This document shows, piece after piece, positions 23,399 to 40,384 of a DNA stretch of 49,820 nt. The position numbers and the translations under genes are program-made. The DNA is from Intoshia linei (lineage: Eukaryota > Orthonectida > Rhopaluridae): assembly GCA_001642005.1 (NCBI GenBank), contig LWCA01000127.1:1-49820 (forward strand), in the 5' to 3' direction. The notes under the pieces were generated by a model. The model made no database searches. It was not told the DNA's origin and saw only the letters and a list, made by a program, of their open reading frames with translations. Within the stretch, counting starts at the first letter, position 1. Each line of letters starts with the position of its first letter.

Positions 23399-25510
23399 TT
23401 ATAGATTTGAATTTCCATCTAAATGCACTAAATTAAAAAATTTAAGAATTAACGGACTAAACTTTAAAAATACCATTCTGAGTCCTCGATCCACTGGGTT
23501 AATGAATAAGATACCACATTTGGGGAAAAAAATGTGATTTATACTTTTCAGGTAAGTTGAAAGAGATTTTAATGCCTATAAAATTGTTTCAATTAATACT
23601 ACACTGATTAGTGTCATTTACACACATTTAAAAAAATAAATTAAGTACTTGATCGTAATTGGTACATCTGCATTTGTATATAAGATAAGCAGTAAAGCAA
23701 GCTAAAATATTGTGAAAAATCGTGGAAAAGGAAAGTCTTTCAGCCTGATGAAAAATGTAATTTACATTTTGAATAATGTTGGTATATTCCAAAGGTTGTA
23801 TCTAAGAATCTTTTTTTAAATATGAAGATTGGTCAATTAATAATTTACTGAGTTGATATACTGCATTTATAATATACTAGATTCACTGTTATGTACTACA
23901 TACAAACAGCACCTCGCTGTGCCAAGGGCACATTTTTATTCTACCAAAAAAATAAATTAACGTTGAAAATCTAACTTAAAAATCCTACTATTCACTATTA
24001 TCCATAAACAAGTGGTTCCCAAACTTGTTTCAGGTGGAACCATCATATGACATTACTATTGAAAATCTAACTTAAAAATCCTACTATTCACTATTATCAA
24101 TTCTTTAAAGGAACTCAAACTTGTTTCAGGTGGAACCGTCATATCACATGAGTTTTTACTCTAAAGTGAATTATTCCATCTTTAATTTTGCTTTGTTAAG
24201 ATTTGCGTAAAGAACATTAAAAACAATTGTTATCCCATTTTTTTAATATATTAGACAGAATGTGTGTATAATAAAAATGCGTTATTATTATTGCAACATA
24301 TAATTTAATAGTTACAGCGTCTAATTTCACCAGCGTCTATAGTTATAATGTTAGCGTCTAAATTAATAGAAGTAGAATTTATTTCATTTAAACATAACGT
24401 TATTTTTTGTTTTAATAAAATATTTAGGAAAAAAAATATATGAATACTAAAATGCTTTTTTGACCGTGAATACGTCACTTATTCAGATTGAAATTTTTTG
24501 TGTGTGTTAACAAGATACAACTGTACCACCTGTAAATTTTTTTAAATTCTAGGGCTGTTTTCATTAAAAAAAGAGGGGTAATTTGGGTTTTGGCCCTGAA
24601 GATATATTTTTTTATTTAAATTTATCATTATCTTCATGATTTTAAAATCCGTATCAGAGTATATATTTTTTTAAATTTTCGAACTCGTTTGATTTTCAAA
24701 AAAAATAACAATTGGGCTTTTTGACCAGTAAAATGTAAGTTTGGGAAATTGAAATTTATTTTATTAACATCCGGAAAAAACTAATAGAAATGTGGACTTT
24801 ATAAAAGTCTAAGACTGGTAGTTATTGAAGTAAACGGTAACACATATACAAATGTACAAACAAATATTGCATATCATATTATATGAGTAAGGATAGTTGT
24901 AATAAAAGTAAACGTTTCTCAACCTTTTGACTTTTGTCAACTGAAAGTATAAAAAAATAAATAAATTTAATTGGTTTTCAACAGTAAGCAAATCAGTTTC
25001 GTATTTATTTGATAAGAAATTTGAAATTATTAGTATGTTTGAAATGTACATATTCTTTTCGGATCAGTAGACATGCAGACGGGCGGTTGAGAAACTAATC
25101 TAAGTGGGTTTTAATATGGTGCAATTTTAGGTTACAATAAGATTATAATTAGGTGATACCAAATTTTAGATATTGAAAAAAATCCTATTACAACATATTC
25201 GTTCTTCGGTTGAATATATTTTACTCATGGGTGACAAAGATCATCGTAAAAATTTGAACATGTAAGTAATAAAGGTTAAGAAACTGATCTGGATTTGATA
25301 ATAAATAAATTTAATTACTATGCCTTCCAATTGTTTGGGAAAGTCTGTGTTGAAGCAGACAAGAGTTCCAGTATTATAATCTCTTTGAATAAGAATTTTT
25401 GTGATTTCCGAAGATTTTGAAGAAATATTAATCGGGTATTGGTTTGATGTTTCAATTATTCTTGATGTGTAATTTCCGCCCGTTTTTACAACTTTTAAAT
25501 CTTTATCCAT
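23399..25510 (-). CDS. GOLGA7: GOLGA7/GCP16-like (Erf4 family) palmitoyltransferase partner
   Basis: Three exons, 25319-25510, 23649-23801 and 23399-23575, joined in phase 0 into 173 aa. The match to animal GOLGA7 starts at KILIQRDYNTGT (family: KVFIQRDYSSGT), then aligns without gaps through IQPLEYTNIIQNVNYIF, AERL, ILACFTAYLIYKC and NPVDRGLRM near the C-terminus. GOLGA7 is a Golgi membrane-associated accessory subunit of DHHC9-type S-acyltransferases that modify Ras. The N-terminus is about 30 residues longer than in vertebrate GOLGA7. The family's CxxC pair, which is palmitoylated in the human protein, is here IxxC: the first Cys is Ile. Intron 1 (1.5 kb) is filled by FB1 and R2 repeats. 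Confidence 0.88.
23885..24265 (+). mobile_element. FB1 left arm with internal duplication, in GOLGA7 intron 1
   Basis: Begins CACTGTTATGTACTACATAC, AGCACCTCGCTGTGCC. A segment of about 115 bp (from GAAAATCTAACTTAAAAATC to GGTGGAACCATCATATGACA) occurs twice in a row, at about 23965 and 24060. The arm continues to TTAGACAGAATGTGTG near 24265. No right arm follows. Confidence 0.7.
24410..24890 (-). repeat. R2 repeat, reverse copy, in GOLGA7 intron 1
   Basis: Reverse order R2 landmarks: TTTTTTGACCGTGAATACG, CTGTACCACCTGTAAA, GGTAATTTGGGTTTTGG, GAACTCGTTTGATTTTC and a CATATTATATGAGTAAGGAT end. Just before it (24310-24375) the string AGCGTCTA occurs three times. Confidence 0.75.
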
Positions 25511-25887
25511 GTCGAAAATATATATATTATCTGTATTTAGTAGATACTGTAACCATTACAACATACGATTTAGTTATTGATTTCAATTTATGATAAAGTT
25601 TGTTATTTCAAACAGACTCTCTGTCAAAGACAAAATAAAATCTTTTACTACATTAAAGCCTCCTAAAAATAGTACGCAGTTGCCTGGTTTATTAGGGATG
25701 TTTAATTATCAACATTGCTTTATCACAAATTACTCAAAAGTTAACTTGAAAACTTAGTTTGAAAAACGGTGCAGTATTTAATAGTCCCTTGTATCACAGA
25801 ATGCATTTGAAGTTATAAAAACATTAAAAATTGCTACTATCAGTAAGCATGCATATCGAGCCTTATTTTCTTGTATTCCTTTAACTC
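25511..25887. other. 5' flank of GOLGA7, nothing else recognised
   Basis: AT-rich sequence upstream of the GOLGA7 start codon. No repeat family or RNA gene seen. Confidence 0.4.
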
Positions 25888-26161
25888 CAGGGTCGGCAAC
25901 CAGTAGCCGATAGAATAATTTTGGTAGTCTTTAGAGTAAATATGTACAATGTACATTATTTATTTGTATACTTTTGGCTCATTATAATCATTTAATATTG
26001 AATTTTCAGATCTCCCTGGATTTTATTTTGTTGAATATACCAGAACTATCTCTTTTCAGTTAAAATTGAAATGTAGCATATGTAAATTTTCAAAAACGGG
26101 ACCCGTATAATTTTTTGGTATAAGAACGTGGCCCACGAGATTCAAAAGGTTGTCAACCTCT
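25888..26161. mobile_element. hAT-type MITE
   Basis: Left end CAGGGTCGGCAACC, right end in reverse AGAGGTTGACAACC, with GTGGCCCACGAG inside the right end as in the MITE at 4657. The string TTTAACT flanks both sides (25880-25886 and 26164-26170), a likely target duplication of which 7-8 bp survive. No coding capacity. Confidence 0.7.
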
Positions 26162-26219
26162 CTTTTAACTAATGATTAAACCTACTTATATGAATGTGAA
26201 TGATCATTATAAATGTAGG

Positions 26220-26430
26220 AAACACTACAATGTAGTGTTTCAATTTTACCGACTTTTTCATTACCGGCAATGACTTTTTAAAGAATGGCTTAAATCATCT
26301 TTAAATAAAATAAGGTATAATGAACAATGTAATTACTTTTACGATGAAGAATTCATTAAGAATAGATAAAAACAATTTTACATACAAAATAGTCCATCAT
26401 AAAAACACAATAAAAATTTAGTTATCAGAG
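26220..26430. repeat. R4 repeat carrying the empty MITE site
   Basis: Matches 4550-4656 plus 4964-5130 without the intervening MITE; GGCTTAAATCATC at 26286 has one copy of the 8-bp target. Diverged R2-like strings follow at 26540-26780. Confidence 0.65.
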
Positions 26431-26897
26431 GTTGCACTGTATTATAATTATGTATTTGGGCAATTCTATGATAAAACGACAAATTTTTCCCTTGTGTTTA
26501 AAAACAAATTAACCCAAAAATGTAATAAAACATACATTCGAGACGGGTTTTAAAATCATTAACATTGTCGTCAATCTCAGCCTTAGAAACGCATACCTTC
26601 ATGATCAAAACTACAAATGACCCTTTGTTTTAAAAATGAAACATGTCCTAAAATTTTTTTAAACATAAATTCTGGGATAGTTTATAAAGTCATAAACATT
26701 ATCATAAATGGAAACCTCAAAAAAGATAACTTCAACGATCAAAACCCCACATTACCATTTTTTTTTAAAATGAAAATGTAATTGTAACAAGTATTAACCA
26801 CTGAAATTTAAAATTTGTGTATATACAAGAATCGCCATGTTTTTATACAGCAAGGCCAATTAATAAAATATATATAATTTAATTTTCCAAGCAAAAT

Positions 26898-29800
26898 TCA
26901 TAAAATAATTTCGTGTCGGTGATTCCTAGTAAGATTTTTGTACGGTAATACGATACTATCCTTTATCATTTTACCATCAATTATTGATACTGAATTTCCT
27001 AGTACTGTAGTACAAGGGTTCAAACTACCATCCGTGAACAAACAGCTTATTGAAATTATAGAATCTTTGACATTTGGATTTACTTTTGATTCAGTTCCTT
27101 CAATTCGGCAGTGTTCATGTATTTTACAATTCCATCCGATAATACTATTGGATATTAAGCTATAATTCTAAAATACTATATTACATTGATATTTATTAAA
27201 TACTAAAAAATTAGAATACTAATATGAGATTATAAAATAATTAGACAATAAAAATTTATATACACATTGTACATCGAGCGCTAGTGCACGCTAACCAAAT
27301 CAAAGTTTTAAAGATAAATTAAATATTAAATCTAATTATTTCACTTAAAATATACTTTAATATCAACATTTTCCAAAATTATAGAATTTTTTATTCTGAC
27401 CCCTTTGCCAATTGTAACATTTTCATCTATAGAAACATTGGGTCCAATCTAAAAGAAATTAATAATATTAAAATTAAATAAAACTTTGGAAAAATTGCCA
27501 ATTTTGACGGAATCATGAATATAGACATTTTCAAGAATAATGACATTATTCAAATGATTATAATCTCGGTCTGCAATTTTTGACAAATAGTATGCATTTC
27601 CATAAAGTACAGAACTGGGATCTTTCATAGGAATCCAAAATTCATCGGTGTGAACACCTTTTATAAGGCCTTGTTCAACTAGTCTCGGGAATATGTTATT
27701 TTCCAAACTTATTCTCAATTTTGTGCAATCAATATGTGTTTTTTCTATTTCCTTCTTTTGTTTATTCATAACATCTTCCAAAATTTGAACAATTCCACTC
27801 GAAAATACGTAACATCCAGTACTAATTTCACAAGAAACAAATGTTGAGGGTTTTTCAACAAAATGCTCGATAGTCTAATTAATTAAATAAACATTTATCA
27901 CAAAAAATATATAAATACAAAATACTCGTAATAATAGATTATTGTAGTTTTAGCTTTTCATTTTTTAAAAAAAGATAATTTGTGGTTTGTATCATGAAGA
28001 TGTAAGTTTCTGAGGTGAGAAATACGTCAATGCTTGTGATAAAACGCATAAATAATAATGTTTTTTAAAATACTAGAACTCGTTTGATTTTTAAAAAAAA
28101 CAATACTGGGAGTTTTTGAGTCTGACTTTCTCAATTTCTGAGAATAAAATTTGCGGTACTGTACCATTCTCGAAAAACTGTATTGAAAATAGAGTTTTAA
28201 TAATATTTAGGAATCCTAATTTTTTAATTAAACAGTAGCAACAGACATTCAATTGTATAATCAAACCCAATAATTTTTTTGATACTGCGGCATATTTTGA
28301 CGGTCATTCAAAATTGCCAGATATTTAAAGTGCTTCTAAATTGCAAAAGAGAAGGTTGAATAGTGCAAATTTAATTTAGTTGGCTTTAATGACGGTCATT
28401 CACTATATCGAGTATCTATAGCGATTTAGATTACAATCACTATATATTTATTTACATTTTGTCGAATGTGAGACATTTCTAAGACCTAACCTGTCAATTA
28501 TGAACGCGTTTCAGTACTCCCCTATTACAATATTTTTTTGTTTATTAATTCATTCCGTGAGTCAATCCGGGAACTTTAAATGTCTCAAAATGTATTTTAA
28601 AATAAATAACGTGACTGTCAGTCCACGAAAAATACTGTAGTATGTTATGACTCTAAGAATATCTTTGTTAGACAAAAAATATACTAAGCTAACAAATAAA
28701 TGTAATTAAAATGTAAGTGTACATTAGAATCGTTTTGATAAACAACACATCCAAAATCTTGAGATTGATAATCTGCAACCTAAAATGATAATACATACAT
28801 AATTTAAAGATTTACACTTTTACTCTTTTCCAATCATTGACGATTCTATGGATCAAAACAGTTATAGGGTAATTTTAAAAAAAACTAAAATATTAATCTA
28901 AAACCGCATTATCTTATTAATAATCACCTTATCTAAATAGACCATTAAATGTACCTTTAAAATTTTTGTCAAAAAACAGTAAATTAAATTGAGATTATTG
29001 GAAAGGTGGCAACCTACAATTATGAAATATGGTGGTGTATTATGAAAAGTGACACTCCATTCAAAACCCTATATTGATAATAAATATTAAATTATTACTG
29101 TCTTAGTCAAAAGTGAGGCAATACAATCTTGATTAGAATTTTTCATACTTTCATCAATAAATCGACCAATTAAAAAATTTCCACAAATATCACCATTTAA
29201 AACTAATACATTTTCAGTTTTTTGGAATACGTGTTTAGCCAAAAGTAAAGCTGCGCCAGTTCCAGTAATAGTTGTCTCTTTCAAATATCTATGATAATAA
29301 AAATTGACATTTACCAATTATGAAACAATTAGTTTAATTGGCAATCCCTACTTGTATTAAGTAAGAGTTGCTTAAAATCTGTTTGTATGTGTAAGCATAT
29401 ATTTATAAAATTGAGAGTTCCAGAAATGTATAAAGATGTAGAAAATTTTTACAATTTTTTTTCATTACAAAGATGTCACTGTCTGAGTTAAAATATTAAA
29501 ATAATTGGCAAATCGTTGCCAGAAAAAAAATCCTAATAAGTACTATCAAGGTTAGTTTATTTGGTGTTAACTCTAAAGCAAAAACTACTTATTTATGATG
29601 ACTAGGGCAGTTTTTTATGACAAAATTCCATTTTTTATATGATAATCAGCATGAAATTACAACATCATGATATCAATATTATGTTTATTAATTAGCTAAT
29701 TAACAATTTATAAAGTCATTAAATGCCATAAAGTAAGTTTTTTTTAAAATGCCATAAAGTCAATATTTTTTTTTAAGGATATTCGACTGAATATGATATG

Positions 29801-32800
29801 ATATCATGAAAACTTATATTTATGATATAATGAACAATAAAATTGAACAAATACCACCTTATCTATACAATTTATTAAGAAAAGCGCCATCTACCACAAA
29901 TAGTGTTGGACGTAGTTTCAGTTTGTTAAAAAAATTGCTAACTAAACAGAGGCAATTTTTACCAGATAATGTTAAGAAGTATATTATGTTATACTACAAT
30001 AAACATTAATAATTTTCAACATCTCTAACATCACACAATGAGATTTACATCGTTTGTTCCATTTGCAGTTCCTTGTTATTCATATTTATTATTACACGCA
30101 TAAATATTGCTTATTTTAAGTTTTATTCATATTAATTTATTATGTAAAGTGACCGACACCATCATGACCGGGCCTATGCGAATATTAAAATTAAGCTGTA
30201 TTAAATATTGTATTGATTTAATTTAAGGTTAAATTAGTTAAGAGTGTTAAGAGAGTTAAAAGAGTTACCTACTTTTCTGGCCACTTTAATTTAAACGTAA
30301 ATTTAAACATGTCTTTTGTTAAAATTCTAGGACATTTGATGAATAATTTGTTAACAGACACACACAAAAATACCATTTTATGCATCGTATTATTATGGAT
30401 AAAATACTTGAATTCAATATTCTTATATAGTTTCGAACATTTCAACAAAAATCTAGTCAATTTATCATCATTATCGTATGATCCAACCAAAATAATATCT
30501 GTAAATTTTTGAGTCTAAATAATTTATTAATATATTTAAATATTTAAAAAGTGTCGCCTTTTCTGATTTAAAACTTTTTTCAAATGAAAAGTTTAATGTG
30601 TGAAAAGTTTTCAGTAGGCCTACTCTATTCGGCAAAATTGGAATTCAAAATATTTAGCGAATATTAGAATAATAACATATAATAATAGAACCTAGTTTTT
30701 AGGAAAATGCTAACCAATTAAGTATCTTTACTTATATAAAGTAATATTCACGTCCAAAACACCAAATTACCCTTTTTTTTAAAATCATAAACGGCAACCT
30801 CAAAAAAGTTTATTTTCACGGTCAAAATCCCAGATTACCATTTTTTTAAAAAATAAAAAACAGCCCTAGAATTAAAAAAAAATTTATAGATGATACAGTT
30901 ATATCGAATTACCACACACAAAAAATTCCAATCTGACAAAGTGACGCCTTCACAATCAAAAAATAATTTTATTACATGTATTCATTTTTTTTTATTTCGA
31001 AACTATTTCATTAAAACAAAAAATTTAAAATAATTAACTGTCTTATAATTAAAAAAAATAAAGATTCTGATACAGCGTGTTCCAGTTGTTATAAATACAA
31101 AATTTCTACTCCAGAAATATACGCATTCCCGTTGAAAAATAATTTTTAATATATTATAATATTTACAACAATTATCAACCAATATTTTTCAAATCTTTGG
31201 TTTAAAATTCACCCGAAATATGTTTTTAAAGTGCTGATTCAGTTAATTATTCACACAATTGATATTTTTTATTCATCGAAAGCAGATAGTAATCATATAT
31301 CATCACATTTAAAAAGACAAAATCAGTATTTAGAATTTTATTTTTTGAAGAATTTAAGCTTTTTATGAAAATTTTTAGAATTGTACCGATTTTATTTTAT
31401 TTTGAAGATTATACCCACATTGTGTCTAATTGTTAAAAAAATGTGATCACCAAAATTGTTTTGAAAATGTTTGAAAATTTTTTACACAAATAACGAATAG
31501 TGGAAACTCCCTTATACTCATGTATTTTTATATTAAACAATATTAGGTGCATGATATTTGAAAAATCCTGCAAAAACTTCACATATTTAACATATAAACA
31601 TAAACATGTATATAAATAATTTAGAGTAAGGCTAAATATACGTAGCATAATAAATATACATGTATAATAAATAAACGTAGTAGCTAAATAGTAAATGATA
31701 TAATTTTGTTTGTATAACGCAACGTACATTTTTGTATTAGTAAATAAATTAAAATCCATCAAAAAAGATACAGAAAGAAAACGAAATAAAAGGAAATTGA
31801 AAAAATCCGATTTATAATAATTGTTTTAAAATTTTTTTTTTGTTAGCAAGCTTGTTTTTCATCAATTTGTCTTTTTATAATTATTGTAGAAATTTATTAT
31901 GCAATTATCTGAATTTATGATCGAATTACCACTGTACTAACTAATTCATAGATATTATGTTATTAATTTTTAAAAATAAACCTCAATAATTTGATCAATT
32001 ATATGCATTAAAATGGCTTTACCAGCAACAGGAAACAACGGCTTGGGGAGCGATAAAGACAAAGGTCGAAATCGGGTACCTAAATAATACATTATTATAA
32101 AAATTAAAATACACTAGATGAAATGAGATGTAACTTACTTATATCCTTATTAGTAATACGAATCGCATTATGTCGACTTGTAGTTCAGATGTATTCAACT
32201 AACACGAATGCTATTTATGACTATCAAAATAAAATAATGTTATTTTTGTGCGTGTAAGTAGTGATTATGCCGGGAAAAAAACCAGGACAAATATCCCGGG
32301 ATTTGTACGATTTCTGGGATTTCCCGAAAAAAATTGAGACATACCTGTATTTGATTTATGTTATTATGTATATTAATAATTAATATATATTATAATATTT
32401 AAAATTTAATCAAAAAAACCATTTCAAGCCCTCATGGAAAAATTGTCTTACACCAATATTCTTTTCAAAAATCCGATTTTAAAAATCTTATAATAAAAAT
32501 CCACTTCATCAAACCATAAATAAAAAATCTAATTTTCCAGCCCTTAATGAAAAAATATCTTTTTTCCAATACTTTTATTTTAACCACAAATTACTAACGC
32601 TTAAGGGAATTATCCTCTTTTTCCAATATTATTTTGAAAAGTATTATAAGTTGTTACGAACTGGAACGCTATCATCAAGATTGTTAAAATTAAAGGAAGC
32701 CCTTATGACCCTTCAACTTACGTCAACACAAAATGAAAGAAATTTCTCTACTGCTTCTAATTTCGTTACAAAACGTAGAACGCGTTTAAAAGACGAATCT

Positions 32801-33601
32801 ATCAATATTATGTGTGTTTTGAAACACTTTTTCAACAATCTAAAATTAATATATTTTTTTCTAATTAAATTTGGAAATTTTAATCTCGATTTTATTAAAT
32901 TTTTTTTTGTTTCTAAAATTTTTAATACTTCTATATTATATATAAATAAAAATTTTTTATTTCCCGGTTCTCGACTTTTGTCATTTACCGGGAAATCACA
33001 ATCACTACTTGTAAGATGCAAAAATATCGTGATATTTCAATTTATAGTATTAATTTGTTAATTGAATATGTCTGCACATAATCCAATATAGCTTGACATG
33101 ATGCGACATAAGAATTTCTATAATTTGAAAGAAAGTCGTTTATTAATTAACACTGAGGAAACTACGTTACTGAGTCCCTTCCTCACAGTGGCTTCGAAGA
33201 AAACGGGCCTCATTTTTCCATATTGAGCATTTACATAAATTATTTATTTCGATATCATAACTATCAATCCAGCCCGTGGACACGTTACGGCTATTAAATT
33301 AGGGAGAATTAGCAATATCGAATTTTTAGTATCAGATCGTATTATTAAATTGAAAGTTTCACCTTTTCCGTTGGATCATTTTGCATTAATTATATAAATG
33401 TGTTTTACCACATTGATAAGTATAAAATTTAATGCCATTACCTTAAATTAATATTTTAAATTACCCATTTTATCTTACAAATTGAATACTTTACATACAA
33501 AATTTGTACTGCTTATTAAAATATTTTACTATTAGAAATTTACCTTTATCGGGACCACCAATTAACAACACTGCCGCATAAATTTCATTTTTTAAGGGCA
33601 T
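26898..33601 (-). CDS. GMPPA: GDP-mannose pyrophosphorylase A (mannose-1-phosphate guanylyltransferase alpha)
   Basis: Eight minus-strand exons: 33544-33601, 31982-32079, 30408-30514, 29099-29288, 28723-28779, 27485-27874, 27356-27448 and 26898-27167. They join in phase to 420 aa, the human GMPPA length. The N-terminal nucleotidyltransferase loop reads LIGGPDKGTRFRPLS, the A-type form (B-type has a GGYGTRLRP loop). Then LPKPLFPVAGK, TGTGAALLLAKHVF, LVLNGDI, FVEKPSTF, and a C-terminal left-handed beta-helix of hexapeptides (IGPNVSIDENVTIGKG) ending RHEIIL. In animals GMPPA binds GDP-mannose and restrains the catalytic GMPPB; that is family knowledge. Intron 6 is 36 nt; introns 1-3 exceed 1.1 kb and hold TEs. 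Divergent from UGP2. Confidence 0.96.
27960..28260 (-). repeat. R2-related repeat in GMPPA intron 5
   Basis: Diverged reverse R2 landmarks: AGATAATTTGTGGTTTG, GAACTCGTTTGATTTTTAAA and GGGAGTTTTTGAGTCTG. The end near 28250 has a TE-like ACAGACATTCAATTGTATA. Confidence 0.5.
29806..30009 (+). pseudogene. hAT dimerisation-domain relic in GMPPA intron 3
   Basis: A 67-codon open frame, antisense to GMPPA, reading APSTTNSVGRSFSLLKKLLT and LPDNVKKYIMLYYNKH, the hAT C-terminal pattern (APTTSxxVERSFSxxKxxL... ). The Glu of ERSFS is Gly here. A third hAT lineage in this window. The start Met is not meaningful. Confidence 0.7.
30760..31170 (+). repeat. R2 repeat, forward copy, in GMPPA intron 2
   Basis: Landmarks: CACGGTCAAAATCCCAG, ACAGCCCTAGAATTAAA, TACAGTTATATCGAATTACC, CAAAGTGACGCCTTCAC, GTTATAAATACAAAATTTC and ACGCATTCCC. 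It continues into FB1-like inner sequence (CAACCAATATTTTTCAAAT) to about 31430. Confidence 0.65.
32259..33007 (+). mobile_element. hAT-derived element, 749 bp, in GMPPA intron 1
   Basis: Ends are inverted: left TAGTGATTATGCCGGGAAAA, right in reverse TAGTGATTGTGATTTCCCGG. Flanks CGTGTAAG (32251-32258) and CTTGTAAG (33008-33015) are an 8-bp duplication with one change. On the plus strand (32651-32863) it encodes a hAT dimerisation fragment: TSTQNERNFSTASNFVTKRR, then LKDESINIMC, nearly the same as the element at 21017, which lies in the opposite orientation and has lost the outer part of one end. Confidence 0.9.
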
Positions 33602-34800
33602 ATCGATTATGATTCAATAAATTTATAAACTAACTAATAAATTGAAATTTTGTTACCATATAATTTATAAAATCTAGATTATAAATAAATTTTGGATAAA
33701 TCTTCACAAATTTTCTTTCAACAAGTAAGATCTGATTCAGATTCAAGATGTTGTAAAGTTGAATCACTTATGTAAAATGTTAACCCATACAAATGTATGG
33801 GTTTACACCTTTAGTTTTAAACAGAGTTTCTAACCAGGTCTTTGGGTTTAATATAGCTGGTATTAGAAAATTTTAATATTGGGCGTTTATTTTCATATTT
33901 ATTTCATCGCTGTTTTCATAAAAAAAGGGTAATTTGTGGTTTTGACCCTGAAGGTATATTTTTTTAAATTCTCGAACTCGTTTGGTTTTCGAAAAAATGA
34001 CAATTGGGCTTTTTGACCCGTAAAATGTGAGTTTGACAAGTTTAAATTTATTTTACTAACACCCGGAGAAAACTATAATTTAAATGTGGACTTAATAAAA
34101 TTATAGACTGGTAGTTATTGAAATAAACGATAACACACACACAGACAAACAAACCATATTATATAAGTAAGGATATATCAACAGTTTTAGCTGAATATTT
34201 TAGCTTTATTTTCTGGCAATACTGTACGTGGGTGTACTAACATTGTAAATACTAAATTTCACTGGAAATTGAAAACACCCCTACATTTTTTGTTCAGCTA
34301 TAAAATATGTCCAATGGACATTGTCCATATAATTGAATTTTATAAACATTCTGACCCGCGAGTTAATTAAATTGACCACCACTGAAATAGCATATAAAAA
34401 CAGTAAAATGGACATGTTACACTTTGACAACCATAACTATGAATGCATAGACTATAACGGTTTCGTTTAGACTATAATGGTTACATCTACACAAAATGTA
34501 ACAAATCTTATCTGTTTCTGGAGTACACATGTACATATTATAAAATTTATTAACATATTAAATAATAATTATTTCCATGATTTTTTGAGTGTTTATATTC
34601 TATCATTTAACCAAAGTTACATCAATTGTCTGTAATTTTCCAATTGCTAGATTGCGTTTCCGAAAAGATTATTGAATAAAATATAAAAATTTCAAGTCAT
34701 GAGAAAAAATAAAAATGTATGTATAATTAAATTGTTTAATAAAAGTAGTCTGCCAATATAATGTTTATTTTATTATTTATTAAATCTAACCAAGTTTATA
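33602..34800. promoter_or_regulatory. Shared 5' region between GMPPA and UGP2
   Basis: About 1.2 kb separates the two divergent start codons, so promoters of both genes must lie here unless untranslated exons reach further. It holds a dyad at 33782-33803, a reverse R2 fragment at 33900-34185, and a piece of the 4657-type MITE at 34320-34390 (GACCCGCGAGTTAATT, GACCACCACTGAAAT). No TATA box is convincing in such AT-rich DNA. Confidence 0.45.
33782..33803. promoter_or_regulatory. Perfect 10-bp inverted repeat upstream of GMPPA
   Basis: AACCCATACA, two bases, TGTATGGGTT. It is 180 bp upstream of the GMPPA ATG, in its 5' flank or leader. It could bind a dimeric factor or form a hairpin. Function unknown. 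Confidence 0.4.
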
Positions 34801-40346
<5,546 letters not shown>

Positions 40347-40378
40347 ATTGTAATGTTGGATAACACTGTCTATAAATT

Positions 40379-40384
40379 AATAAA
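40379..40384 (+). terminator. Likely UGP2 polyadenylation signal
   Basis: AATAAA, 33 bp after the UGP2 stop codon, the first canonical hexamer downstream. In DNA this AT-rich the hexamer alone is weak evidence; its position is what supports it. Confidence 0.5.

Noticed and set aside
23725-23765. A GT...AG pair (GTAAATTACATTTTTCATCAG) inside GOLGA7 exon 2 that would be a 21-nt intron
   Set aside because: Reading through gives an ungapped match to GOLGA7 over 23 residues, so it is exon sequence.
23885-24150. Repeated strings suggesting a CRISPR-like array
   Set aside because: Only two direct copies, long and nested in a foldback arm, in a eukaryotic intron.
24809-25051. 80-codon minus-strand frame
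   Set aside because: Covers the end of an R2 repeat and AT-rich flank; not conserved in other copies.
31433-31762. 110-codon minus-strand open frame in GMPPA intron 2
   Set aside because: Product is Phe/Tyr/Ile/Leu noise typical of AT-rich DNA, with no motif and no match to other copies.
32713-33021. 102-codon minus-strand frame in the hAT element
   Set aside because: Antisense to the hAT dimerisation fragment, which has the recognisable motif.
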